A DNA stretch of 64,000 nt from Bog-473 sp963764305 (GTDB lineage: Bacteria; Actinomycetota; Acidimicrobiia; Acidimicrobiales; RAAP-2). Below, one piece after another: positions 44,939 through 54,413 of the stretch. A program made the translations under genes and the position numbers. Where the stretch lies: positions 496,001 to 560,000 of the forward strand of contig CAVXSD010000006.1 of assembly GCA_963764305.1 (NCBI GenBank). Direction: 5' to 3'. The notes beneath the pieces were generated by a model. That model had not been told where the DNA came from, searched no databases, and worked only from the letters and a program-made list of their open reading frames with translations. Position 1 is the stretch's first letter. Each line of letters begins with the position of its first letter.

Positions 44939-45862
44939 TCAGCCCACGGGGCGATCGACCGCCTCGGCCGCCTGCCACATGGCCTCGACGGGTGGCGCCG
45001 CGCCGGTCCACAGGGCCAGTTCCGCGGCGGCCTGGTGCACGAGCATTCCCAGCCCATCGACGCTGCGGGCACCGGATGCAGCCGCCTGGGCGAGCCAGGG
45101 CGTCGGCCGCGGGAGGTAGACCAGGTCGGCGGCCACCTGGCCGGCATGGAGAAGCTGGGGCGCCACGAGCCACGGCCCGGCGGCGCCACCCGTCATGCCG
45201 ACCGGCGTGGCGTTGACGACCAGGTCGGCCGACGCGACCGCCCGAGCCAGGGAGTGGGCGCCGTCGCTCGCCGTCACCACCGACCCCACGGCCCGGGCCA
45301 GCGCCGCCGCCGCCGTGGCCCGATCGGGCGTCCGGTTGAGGACGGCCACCTCGCTCGCCCCGGCATCGGCCAGGGCGAGCACCACGGCCCGGGCGGCGCC
45401 GCCGGCGCCGATCACCAGGCAGCGCTTCGCAGCGGGTATGAAGCCCGCGCCACGGGCCAGGGAGGCCACGAACCCCTCACCGTCAGTGTTGGTGCCGAGG
45501 AGCACCCCGTCCGTGTTGACGATGCAATTGACGGCGTCGAGCCGGCGCGCCACTTCGGTGCAGTCGTCGACCAGGGCCGCCACGTCGGCCTTGTGCGGCA
45601 TCGTCACGGACAGGCCCCTGAGGTCGGCCCGGCGCATGGCCGCAAGTGCCTCGGCCGCTCGACCCGGCGCCACCTCGAAGGCCAGCGACCGCCAGGTGTC
45701 ACCGAGTCCGAGCGCGGCGAAGGCCGCATCGTGCAGCAGCGGCGACAGCGAATGGGCGATCGGGCTGCCGATCACTCCGACCAGTCGCGCGTCGGGGCCG
45801 GCACCCGCCCGCGCCGCGTCCATGGTCACGCCCGGACCCGCAGCCGGTTCAGGGGAGGCCAC
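44939..45862 (-). CDS. aroE: Shikimate dehydrogenase
   Basis: NADP-dependent reduction of 3-dehydroshikimate. ~307 aa: GVIGSPIAHSLSPLLHDAAF, VTMPHKADV (catalytic Lys), NTDGEGF (Asp), VIGAGGAARAVVLAL, LNRTPDRA and NATPVGM. GTG 45862 overlaps mltG by 14 bp; in-frame GTG 45829 or ATG 45823 would remove a 12-residue Pro/Ala leader and are possible. Last gene of the conserved block. Confidence 0.92.
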   Translation of the reverse strand: MASPEPAAGPGVTMDAARAGAGPDARLVGVIGSPIAHSLSPLLHDAAFAALGLGDTWRSLAFEVAPGRAAEALAAMRRADLRGLSVTMPHKADVAALVDDCTEVARRLDAVNCIVNTDGVLLGTNTDGEGFVASLARGAGFIPAAKRCLVIGAGGAARAVVLALADAGASEVAVLNRTPDRATAAAALARAVGSVVTASDGAHSLARAVASADLVVNATPVGMTGGAAGPWLVAPQLLHAGQVAADLVYLPRPTPWLAQAAASGARSVDGLGMLVHQAAAELALWTGAAPPVEAMWQAAEAVDRPVG

Positions 45863-47063
45863 GCGACTTGGCCAGCTTCTCGTTGGCGAGCTGCTCGGGG
45901 TAGGTGTCCGAGAAGGCCATCGTCCCGTCCTTCTTGACCAACACGAAGTACAGCCAGCTCCCGGGGGGCGGATGCACCGCAGCCTCGAGCGCTTCCATGG
46001 AGGACATGCAGATGGGAGTCGGCGTCAGGCCGTTGTTGAGATAGGAGTTGTACGGGGACTGGATCTTGAGGTCCTGCGACGTCACCGGCCCTCCGTCCTG
46101 GCCCAGCGCGTAGAGCACTGTGGAGTCCATCTGGAGTGGGACGCCCTGGGCCAGCCGGTTGTAGATGACCCGTGACGTGTCGGGCATGTTGGCCGGGATG
46201 TAGCCCTCTTTCTCCACGATCGAGGCCACGGTGATGACCTGGTAGGGCGTCATCCCCTGCGCCACCGCCGAGGCCGTGCTGAGACCGGCCGCCTGCGCGT
46301 CGTGGTCGAAGCGCTGCACCATGTCCGTCAGGATCGTGGTGTCGCTCTCGTTGGGGAGGATGAGGTAATTCCCGGTCCCGAGCATCCCCTCGAGGTTGTC
46401 GGAACCCGGTGGTGAGAAGACCGAGTGCACGGCGCCGCTGGCCGCCGTCTTCTCGAAGCCGCCCCCGACGTGGCCCGGCAGGCTGTCGACCTCTCGGGCC
46501 ACCTCGGAGAGTGCGAAGCCGGGGCGGACATCGACCGGATAGATGTTCGGGCCCGCCGCCAGGATCACCCGCACCTCGGAGAACGCCAGATTCTGGTGCA
46601 GCGCGTAGCTCCCCGGGAGAACGGTCGGCATGCCATGGACGACCTCCGAGACCCGGAAGGCGAGCGAGCTCCCGATCACGTGCTGCCGGCTCAGCGCGTC
46701 GACGATCGCACCGGTCGACTCACCATGATGCACGGTGACCACCACTTGCGGTCCGGCCGGGCCCAGCGCATGGGACTCCAGCTCGTACCAGAGCATGAAG
46801 GCGAGGACGAGGACGAGCAGGCCACCCCCGACGGCCGCCAGGACCCGGCGGCGCCGGCGCACCCGGGCAGAGCGGGCGGCGCGGCGCCCTGTCCGGCTCT
46901 CGGCGGCGGCGTCCTCGCCGGCATCGACATCACCCGTGTCGCCACCCTCGGACGCGGCGCCGTCCGGCATCCGCGGCGGCTCCGGCTCCGGCTGCGGCTC
47001 CGGCTGCGGCTCCGGCTGCGGCCACGGCAGATCCTCATCGTCCGGTCCCGTGGGTCCGCTCAT
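45849..47063 (-). CDS. mltG: Endolytic murein transglycosylase MltG
   Basis: 404 aa membrane-anchored lytic transglycosylase that ends nascent glycan strands. The cytoplasmic N-terminus has a Pro-Glu-Pro-Gln repeat, then a basic stretch, TM ~75-95 (AAVGGGLLVLVLAFMLW), a LysM-like region, and a YceG domain with catalytic Glu in TVASIVEKEGYI and RVIYNRLAQGVPLQMDSTVLYALG. ATG 47063 overlaps the ruvX stop (ATGA). Confidence 0.94.
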   Translation of the reverse strand: MSGPTGPDDEDLPWPQPEPQPEPQPEPEPPRMPDGAASEGGDTGDVDAGEDAAAESRTGRRAARSARVRRRRRVLAAVGGGLLVLVLAFMLWYELESHALGPAGPQVVVTVHHGESTGAIVDALSRQHVIGSSLAFRVSEVVHGMPTVLPGSYALHQNLAFSEVRVILAAGPNIYPVDVRPGFALSEVAREVDSLPGHVGGGFEKTAASGAVHSVFSPPGSDNLEGMLGTGNYLILPNESDTTILTDMVQRFDHDAQAAGLSTASAVAQGMTPYQVITVASIVEKEGYIPANMPDTSRVIYNRLAQGVPLQMDSTVLYALGQDGGPVTSQDLKIQSPYNSYLNNGLTPTPICMSSMEALEAAVHPPPGSWLYFVLVKKDGTMAFSDTYPEQLANEKLAKSRGLP

Positions 47064-47509
47064 GCGTTGTCCAGCCACGCCTGGAGCAGCACCATGGCCG
47101 CCGCGCTGTCGACAACCTTGCGCGCCGCCCTGCCGGTGCGACCCGCCGCCCGCAGCGAACGCTCGGCCTCGACCGTGGTGAAGCGCTCGTCCGCCGTCTG
47201 GACGCTCACCCCGAGGGGCTCGAGCAACTCCCGCAAGGCCGCCGCCTCATGGAGGGCCGAACGGGCGGCCGGCCCGACGTGACCCGAGAGGCTCAGGGGC
47301 AGCCCGACCACCACCGTCGACGCCTCGACCTCGCGCACCGCATCCACTACGGCATTCCGGTCGCGTACGGGGTCACCGCTGCGCTCGATCGTCCCCCACG
47401 GGCTCGCCAGACTGCGCCGGCTGTCGCTGTAGGCCACGCCGATCCGCCGTGCCCCGAGATCCAGCGCGGCCACCCGGCCCGGGCCGCGCCCGGCCCCGTC
47501 ATCGCTCAC
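47060..47509 (-). CDS. ruvX: Putative Holliday junction resolvase/pre-16S rRNA nuclease
   Basis: 149-aa RNase H-like fold (YqgF): VAALDLGARRIGVAYSD (first catalytic Asp), VVVGLPLSLSG, DERFTTVEAERSL and VDSAAAMVLLQAWL. In E. coli YqgF matures 16S rRNA. GTG start overlaps the alaS stop (GTGA). Standard neighbour of alaS and mltG. Confidence 0.93.
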   Translation of the reverse strand: MSDDGAGRGPGRVAALDLGARRIGVAYSDSRRSLASPWGTIERSGDPVRDRNAVVDAVREVEASTVVVGLPLSLSGHVGPAARSALHEAAALRELLEPLGVSVQTADERFTTVEAERSLRAAGRTGRAARKVVDSAAAMVLLQAWLDNA

Positions 47510-50100
47510 GCGGACAGGAGCCGTTGCGCCTCGGCCAGCGCCGCCTCGATCTGCGACGGATCCTTTCCCCCCGCCAGCGCCACCTCGGCCGAGCCCCCGC
47601 CCCCGCCGCCGACCATGGCCCCCAGCGTGCGCACGAGCTGGGTGGCGTCGGGCGTCCCGCCGGTGGCGGCCACGATCGTCGCCTTGGTCCCGTCGGGCGA
47701 GCCACCGAGGACCACGGCGCGCACCCCGTCGTGGCGCAGGACGGCCTGGGCCAGGGTCCGCAGGGCATCGGGCTCGACGTTGTCGCGTCGGGCCACGAGG
47801 ATCCCGCTGTCGGCCACGGCCGCCTGGGCCAGTGTCTTGGCCTCCGCCTCGCTCGACTGCTGGCGCAGGCGCGCCAGCTCCCTCTCGGCGTCGCGCTGGC
47901 GCTCCGCCAGGCGCCCGATCGCCGCGACCAACTCGTCGGGCTCCGTGCGCAACAGGTCGGCGGCCGACTGCACAAGACGCTCCCGTTCGAGTGCCCGTTC
48001 CAGGGACGCATGGCCGGTCAGCGCGAAGATCCGCCGCGTGTTCGAGCCGATGGACCCTTCCGACACGAGCGTGATCGGGCCGATCTGCCCCAGCGAGTCC
48101 ACATGGGTGCCGCCGCAGAACTCGAGCGACGTGGGCCCCGCCCGCACGACGCGCACCGACGAGCCGTACTTGTCGCCGAAGAACGCGATGGCGCCCATGT
48201 CCTGGGCCTCCTCCTGCGACGTCTCGGTTGTCTCCACCCCCACGTCGGTGAGCACAGCGGCGTTGGCCCACGCGAAGACCTCGTCGAGCTCCGCCGCCGT
48301 GGGCTGCGCGTGGTGGGAGAAGTCGAAACGCAGGTACTCGGGCGACACGAGGGAGCCCTGCTGGCGCACGTGGTCACCGAGCACCGCCCGCAGCGCGGCG
48401 TGCAGCAGGTGCGTCGCGGTGTGGTTGCGCCGGATGGCCTCCCTGCGCTCGCCGTCGATGGTGGCCAGCGCATCCTGCCCCGCCCGCACCTCGCCGCTCA
48501 CCCGGGCCCGGTGCGCCACGAGCCCCGGCACGGCGAACACCGTGTCGGACACGTCGGCGATTCCCGACTCGGTGACGATGGTCCCCGTGTCGCCCACCTG
48601 CCCGCCGCTCTCGGCGTAGAACGGCGTCCGGTCCAAGAAGATCTCGACGACGCGATCCCCGTCGCTCTCGGCGCCGTCGCCCTCGGCGCCGTCGCTCTCG
48701 AGCACGGCGACCACCCGGGCCGGCACCTCGTAGTTCTCGTGGCCCCGGCCGACGAACGACGTCGCCCCCTCGTCGTCCAGCAGCGCCCGGTACGCAGCCT
48801 CGTCACCGGCGCGTGAGGACTTGGCCGCCGCCCGCGCCCGTTCCCGCTGCTCGGCCATGGCGGCATCGAAGCCGGCTCGGTCGACCGCCACCCCCGCATC
48901 CCGCGCCAGCTCCTCGGTCAGCTCGACCGGGAACCCGTGGGTGTCGTGCAGGGTGAAGGCCACGTCGCCTCCGAGCACATTCGTCCCGGTGGCGAACGCC
49001 TCTTCCAACCGGCTCAACCCAGCCCGCAGCGTGCGGTCGAACCCGGCCTCCTCACGCGCCACCACGTTGACGATGAGATCCTGCTGCGCTCGTAATGCGG
49101 GATAGGCCTCGCCCAGGACCTCGGTGGCCGCCTGCACCAGCGTCGAGCCGATGGGCTTCTCCACCCCCGAGCGTCGGGCGGCCAGGACGGCGCGCCGCAC
49201 GACCCGCCGCAACACGTAGCCCCGGCCCTCGTTGGCCGGCAGCACGCCGTCGGCCACGAGCATGGAGAAGGCCCGGCCGTGGTCGGCGAGCACCCGCAGC
49301 GCGACGTCGGTCGCCGGATCGGCTCCGTAGGCGGTCCCCAGGATGAAGGCCGCCGCGTCGATGATCGGCGCGAACAGGTCGGTGTCGAAAATCGAATCGT
49401 GTCCCTGCAGCACGGGGAGGATCCGCTCCAACCCCGCGCCGGTGTCGATGTTCTTGCGCGGCAGGTCGCTCAGGGTGCCGTCGAGGTCCCGGTTGTACTG
49501 CATGAAGACGAGGTTCCAGATCTCGACGAAGCGGGCACTGCCCCCGTGCTTGGGGCCGCCGTCATGCCCGTACGCCTCGCCGAGGTCCATGAAGATCTCC
49601 GAGTCCGGGCCGCAGGGACCGGTGTCACCCATGGCCCAGAAGTTGTCCTCGTCGCCCATGCGCTGGATGCGCTCGGGCCGCAAGCCGACCCCGTCGATCC
49701 ACAGCTGCTCGGCCTCGTCGTCGCTGTCGTGCACCGTGACCCAGAGGCGGTCGCCATCGAGGCCGAAGACCTCGGTGAGGAGCTCCCAGGCCATCGGGAT
49801 GGCCTCCGCCTTGAAGTAGTCCCCGAAGCTGAAGTTCCCCAGCATCTCGAAGAAGGTGCAGTGGTAGGTGTCGGTGCCGATGATCTCGATGTCGGGGGTC
49901 CGGAAGCACTTCTGGATCGAGGTGGCCCGCGCCCAGGGCGCCGGTTCCTCGCCCACGAAGTACGGCTTGAACGGCACCATGCCCGCGATGGTGAAGAGGA
50001 CCGAGGGGTCGTGTGGGATGAGGCTGGCGGAGGGGACGACGCTGTGGCCCCGCTCGGCGAAGTAGCGCGTGAAGGCCGCCCGCAGTCCGTTGGCGTCCAT
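47506..50100 (-). CDS. alaS: Alanine-tRNA ligase
   Basis: 864 aa. Class II catalytic domain (SVVPSASLIPHDPSVLFTIAGM, FKPYFVGEEPAPWARATSIQKC), editing domain with HTATHLLHAAL and FCGGTHVDSLG (zinc His/Cys), and the C-Ala coiled coil with a DHHA1 Gly-rich GGGGGGSAEVALAGG tail. Complete. A 6-bp hairpin abuts its start codon. Confidence 0.97.
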   Translation of the reverse strand: MDANGLRAAFTRYFAERGHSVVPSASLIPHDPSVLFTIAGMVPFKPYFVGEEPAPWARATSIQKCFRTPDIEIIGTDTYHCTFFEMLGNFSFGDYFKAEAIPMAWELLTEVFGLDGDRLWVTVHDSDDEAEQLWIDGVGLRPERIQRMGDEDNFWAMGDTGPCGPDSEIFMDLGEAYGHDGGPKHGGSARFVEIWNLVFMQYNRDLDGTLSDLPRKNIDTGAGLERILPVLQGHDSIFDTDLFAPIIDAAAFILGTAYGADPATDVALRVLADHGRAFSMLVADGVLPANEGRGYVLRRVVRRAVLAARRSGVEKPIGSTLVQAATEVLGEAYPALRAQQDLIVNVVAREEAGFDRTLRAGLSRLEEAFATGTNVLGGDVAFTLHDTHGFPVELTEELARDAGVAVDRAGFDAAMAEQRERARAAAKSSRAGDEAAYRALLDDEGATSFVGRGHENYEVPARVVAVLESDGAEGDGAESDGDRVVEIFLDRTPFYAESGGQVGDTGTIVTESGIADVSDTVFAVPGLVAHRARVSGEVRAGQDALATIDGERREAIRRNHTATHLLHAALRAVLGDHVRQQGSLVSPEYLRFDFSHHAQPTAAELDEVFAWANAAVLTDVGVETTETSQEEAQDMGAIAFFGDKYGSSVRVVRAGPTSLEFCGGTHVDSLGQIGPITLVSEGSIGSNTRRIFALTGHASLERALERERLVQSAADLLRTEPDELVAAIGRLAERQRDAERELARLRQQSSEAEAKTLAQAAVADSGILVARRDNVEPDALRTLAQAVLRHDGVRAVVLGGSPDGTKATIVAATGGTPDATQLVRTLGAMVGGGGGGSAEVALAGGKDPSQIEAALAEAQRLLSA

Positions 50101-50120
50101 CGCACCAGCCTACCGGTGCG
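50101..50120 (-). promoter_or_regulatory. Hairpin directly before the alaS start
   Basis: CGCACC and GGTGCG arms with an 8-nt loop end at the base before the ATG; five T precede it on the coding strand. The stem would cover the ribosome landing zone. Regulation is inference. Confidence 0.35.
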
Positions 50121-50165
50121 AAAAACGGCTCCGGGGGCGCGCCGGCGGTCGAAAAGGCCCAGGGC

Positions 50166-53085
50166 TCAGGCCGACGACATTCCCACGATGGGCTTGTTGA
50201 GGTGGATGCTGCCGGTGGACCCGAAGAACGGCGAGTCGCCGTAGCTGAAAATGCCCCCGTCGGACGCCACCAGCCAGTAGCCGCCGGAGTCCGGTGTGGC
50301 GGCCATGCCGACCACGGGCTGGTTCAGGTGGAGCGAGCCGGCCGAGCCGTGGAACTGCGCGCTCCCGTAGGTGAAGATGCCGCCGTCGGAAGCCACCAGC
50401 CAGTAGCCGCCGCCGCCCGGCCCGGCCGCCATGCCCACCACGGGCGAGTTCAGGTGCAGGGAACCGGTCGACCCGTGGAACTGTGCATCGCCATAGGCGA
50501 AGATCCCTCCGTCGGAGGCCACCAGCCAGTAGCCGCCGCCGTCGGGCGTGGCGGCCATGCCCACGATGGGCTTGTTGAGGACCATCCCACCCGTGGACCC
50601 GAAGAAGCGCGCGCTGCCGAAGCTGAAGATGCCGCCGTCGGAGGCGACCAGCCAGTAGCCGCGCCCGTCGGGCGTGGCGGCCATGCCGACGATCGGCCTG
50701 TTGAGGTGCTGCCCGCCCATGGAGCCGAAGAAGGCGGCGTCGCCGTAGTCGAAGATGCCTCCGTCGGAAGCCACCAGCCAGTAGCCGTTGGTGCTGGGCG
50801 TGTCGGCCATGCCCACCATCGGTGCGTTCAGATGGATGCTGCCCGTGCTCCCCCAGAAGCCGGCGTCACCGAAGTCGAACACACCGCCGTCCGAGGCCAC
50901 GAACCGATAGCCCTCACCGCAATTGAGGTTCCCGCCGAAGCCGTAGCGGTCGGCGCCCGTCTGCACCGAGACACCCTGTGAGTTCGCCACCGTGATGTCG
51001 ACGCACGTGGCGAACGGCGCATTCGGCGGAACGACGGTCACGGTCGTCGCGCTCTGCGCGACGACGCGGCCGGCACCCACCGACCCGAAGGTGACCGAGG
51101 TGACGTTGCCGAAGCCACCCCCGAAGATCGTGATGGCCCCACCCCCGCTGACGGGACCCGTATCGGGGCTCACCCCCGCCACCGAGGGGCAGCCGTCAGC
51201 GCCCTGTAGGGCGATGGCCAGGTTCTGGTCGACGGGCGTGCCCAGGCCGCTGGCGGCGTCGAAGCCGGGCGCAGCGGGGAAGAGGCCGCCGTTGGTATCG
51301 GTGAGGTCGTTGTTGCCGGCCGTGATGTCGGTGAAGGTGGCGCTGTTCGCCTGCTGCGCCGCGTAGAGCGCGGGGCCGACGCGGCCCAGCGGGTTGAAAC
51401 AGCCCTGGTTGGTGTCGGCGAAGAGGCCGGCGTTGGTGGGCGCGGCGACACTGGTCCCGCCGAACGCGTGCCAGCTGCCGGCGTAGAAGGTGGCCACGCT
51501 GCCCGCCGAGGGGTCGGACGGGTAGGAGAGGTCCGGGACCGCCCGGCAGGCGCTGAGCCCGCACGGTTTGGTCTCGCCTGCGGCCGGGGGCTGCCCGGCA
51601 GCGGCGGGCCATTCGAGGGAGTAGCCCCCGCCACCCGCACCGTTGTTCCCGATGGCGCACCCCGGGACGTTCACGCCGGAGGCCAGGCAGTCGTTCCACA
51701 CCGATTGCGCCGACGCCGACGGGCTCGGCAGGGAGGTGCCGCCGGCGCTGACGACATCGGGCTGCGCGCTGAGGGTCGTCGACGGCCAGCGCGGTGTTGT
51801 TGTCACCGATCGCGGGGTCGTAGCAGTCCTCCGAGCCCGAGTCACCCGATGCCGCGATCACGGTCTGCCCCTGCACGGCCATGCGCTGGAAGATCCCGTT
51901 CTCCGTCTGGAGGTCACCGGGAGTGATGTCGGCCTCGCAGTTCCCCCAGCTCGTCGTCACGATCTGGGAGCTGTCGTCGCTGGCGATCCGGTTGAACAGG
52001 TCGAAGGCCTGGGCGTCGTTGCCGTTGGGCGCCTCGTAGACCGCGATGGCGGCAGAGGGGGCGTTGACCGCCGCCAGCTCGGTGTCGAGGGCCGCCTCGC
52101 CGCTGCCCTGGGGTGGCCCGGTCGGCCCACCGTCGACCACCACGCTGTGGATGGGGTTGCTCAGTCCGTAGCAGGACCCGAAGCTCGCGAAGTCGCTCGG
52201 CAGGTAGTTCTCGAACTCCACGACCGCGATGGACTGCCCGATGCCGGTGCGGCCCTGCGCGAAGAGCTGGTCCAGCCCGAAGACGGAGGCCATCTGCGTC
52301 GACGTGTAGCTCCCGGCGAACGCCACTCCCTGCGCCGCCGGGCAGGCCTGGGGTGACGCGGCGTGCGCCACCTCGGCGTTGCCCTGTGCGCCGGCTCCCG
52401 GGCCCGCGGAAGGTGTTGCCGGCGAGGCCGATTCCGGCGACCCCGGCGACCCCGGCGTCGATCGGTGGCCCTGTCGCAACATGGAGTGCTCTTGGAACAG
52501 GCCATCGAGGCCGATGACCCCGGTCACCGCGCCGCTGAGGGAGGTCGGGACCTGGGGCGGCGCCGTGTTCACGATGGCCCGGGCCGACTCGTCCGGCGCC
52601 TGGACCGACTCGAGCGGTGTCCCGAGCGCGGCGGAGACCACCGACGCCGTGCCGCGCACCGGCAGCAGGGTGCTCCCCGGATCGGGTGTCCCCACGATCA
52701 GCCCCTCGCTGCGCAGGACGGAGGACACGTGCGCCACCTCGGCCTCGCTCGGCCCGAATTCCGCCGCGAACTGCGGCGACGTCAGGTAGTGGCGGTAGTC
52801 GGGCGAGCCCGGAGTCGACACCGCCGCGACGGCGGCGGCGAGTCCGTCGGCGTTCTGGCCGGCGAGCACCACGTCGAGGTCGAGCACCTGATCGGCGGGT
52901 GCCGCCCCGAGCTGCTCGGCGCCGGCGGGCAGTGCGGGCGGCGACTGCGGCAAGACGGTCCGACCGGGTTGCGCCGCTGCGGCCGGGCCACCGGCCACGG
53001 CGGCCGGGGCCAGCGCCCCCGCGGTGAGCGCCGCCGCTGCGAGCGCGACACCGAAAACCGCCACGCCCCGTCGCTGACCCCGCAT
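50166..53085 (-). CDS. Second secreted S53 protease with IPT/TIG domain and six 42-aa repeats (one frameshift)
   Basis: Reconstructed ~972-aa exported serine-carboxyl peptidase. Signal peptide at 1-31 (GVALAAAALTAGALAPAAVAG); pro-domain ~50-190; catalytic Glu/Asp in GEAALDTE, oxyanion Asp in ASGDSGSEDC, Ser in FGGTSVAAP, and calcium site FTDITAGNND..GFDAASGLGTP. Then an IPT/TIG domain (VSPDTGPVSGGGAITI) and six near-identical GYWLVASDGGIF repeats to the end. The frame breaks near 51777, where AVDDP should run into SAQPDVVSAGGTSL; one surplus base explains it. Unlike sedolisin 1 it has no propeller in the catalytic domain. ATG 53085 overlaps the rarA stop (TGATG). Confidence 0.88.
50170..50935. 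repeat. Six tandem ~126-bp coding repeats (GYWLVASDGGIF units)
   Basis: Each 42-aa unit reads GYWLVASDGGIFxYGxAxFxGS, then xxxLNxPxVGMAATPDGG. The four central copies are nearly identical at protein level and highly similar in DNA, which implies recent duplication or recombination within the array. Confidence 0.85.
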
Positions 53086-54413
53086 CACGAATCGTCCTCC
53101 CTGTTCTGGCCCGCGCCGCCCGCGCCACCCGCGCCGCCCGCGCCGCCCGCACCCGCCCCTTCCGCGCCATGGGGCGTGGGCTCGTAGTACACCCGACCCT
53201 CGAGCGCGTCTGGACGATACTGCTGGGGGACCACCCCGGAAGGGTCGTCATGGGGATAGACGTAGCCCTCCCCGTGCCCGAGGGCGGCCGCACCCTTGTA
53301 GTGGGCGTCGCGCAGGTGGGCCGGGACCTCTTGGCTCACGCTGGAGCGGACATCGGCCTGGGCCCGGCCGAGCGCCACCACGACTGCGTTGGACTTGGGC
53401 GCCCGGGCCAGGTAGATCACTGCCTCGGCCAGATTCAGCGCGGCCTCGGGCAGACCCACGTACTCCACCGCCCGGGCGGCGGCCTCAGCCACCAGGAGGG
53501 CCTGGGGATCGGCCAGCCCGATGTCCTCGCTGGCCAGGATCACCATGCGGCGAGCCAGGAAACGCGGGTCCTCCCCCGCCTCGATCATGCGGGCCATCCA
53601 ATAGAGACCGGCATCGGGATCCGAGCCCCGCACGCTCTTGATCAAGGCACTGACTTGGTCGTAGTGCTCGTCTGCGCCCTGGTGGAACAGGCGGCCGTCC
53701 CGGGCGCGCGCCATGTCGTCCATGGTGAGCACGATGCGGGCGCCGGCGTCCTCCCCCCGGGTCAGCGCCACCGCCACCTCGACCGTCGTCAGCGCGGCGC
53801 GGGCGTCGCCTTCGCAGGCCGCCACCACCGCATCGATCGCGTCCTCCTCCGCGTCCGCCCCCTCCAGGTCGAGACCCCGCCGGATCAGCGTGCGCAGGTT
53901 GTCCGGCGACAAGGCGTGCAGCCGCCACAGTGAGGCCCGGCTCAACAAGGGCGGATTCACCTCGAAGAACGGATTCTCCGTGGTGGCGCCGATGAGCACG
54001 ACGAGGCCGTCCTCGACGGCGGGGAGCAGCACGTCCTGCTGGGACTTCGAGAAGCGGTGCACCTCGTCGATGAAGAGCATGGTGCCCTGGCCCTGCTCCC
54101 CCAGGCGGTGCTTCGCCTCGGCCAGGGCCTCGCGCACGTCCTTCACACCGGCGGCGGTGGCCGACAGCGTGGTCAGATGCTTGGCGGTGGTGTCGGCCAG
54201 GAGGCGGGCGAGGGTGGTCTTGCCGGTACCGGCGGGGCCCCACAGGATCGACGAGCCGACCCGGTCGGACTCGGCCAGCCGGCGCAAGGGGGCACCGGGG
54301 CCGACGAGGTGCTCCTGGCCCACGACCTCATCGAGGGTGCGGGGGCGCAGGCGGGCGGCCAGGGGTGCCTGGCGCTGGAGACGCCGGTCGGCGGCGTCGG
54401 CGAAGAGGCTCAC
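53085..54413 (-). CDS. rarA: Replication-associated recombination protein A (RarA/MgsA)
   Basis: 442-aa AAA+ ATPase acting at stalled forks. RPRTLDEVVGQEHLVG, Walker A WGPAGTGKTTLARLL, Walker B LFIDEVHRFSKSQQD, sensor 1 LIGATTENPFFEVN, and C-terminal MVILASEDIGLADPQAL and HYKGAAALGHGEGY. The tail is a Gly-Ala tract from a 9-bp repeat. GTG start overlaps the aspS stop. Confidence 0.95.
   Translation of the reverse strand: MSLFADAADRRLQRQAPLAARLRPRTLDEVVGQEHLVGPGAPLRRLAESDRVGSSILWGPAGTGKTTLARLLADTTAKHLTTLSATAAGVKDVREALAEAKHRLGEQGQGTMLFIDEVHRFSKSQQDVLLPAVEDGLVVLIGATTENPFFEVNPPLLSRASLWRLHALSPDNLRTLIRRGLDLEGADAEEDAIDAVVAACEGDARAALTTVEVAVALTRGEDAGARIVLTMDDMARARDGRLFHQGADEHYDQVSALIKSVRGSDPDAGLYWMARMIEAGEDPRFLARRMVILASEDIGLADPQALLVAEAAARAVEYVGLPEAALNLAEAVIYLARAPKSNAVVVALGRAQADVRSSVSQEVPAHLRDAHYKGAAALGHGEGYVYPHDDPSGVVPQQYRPDALEGRVYYEPTPHGAEGAGAGGAGGAGGAGGAGQNREDDS
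53110..53160. repeat. 9-bp GC repeat encoding the RarA Gly-Ala tail
   Basis: About five units related to GCGCCGCCC at the 3' end of rarA; the product is a GAGGAGGAGG-type low-complexity tail outside the conserved fold. Confidence 0.6.
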
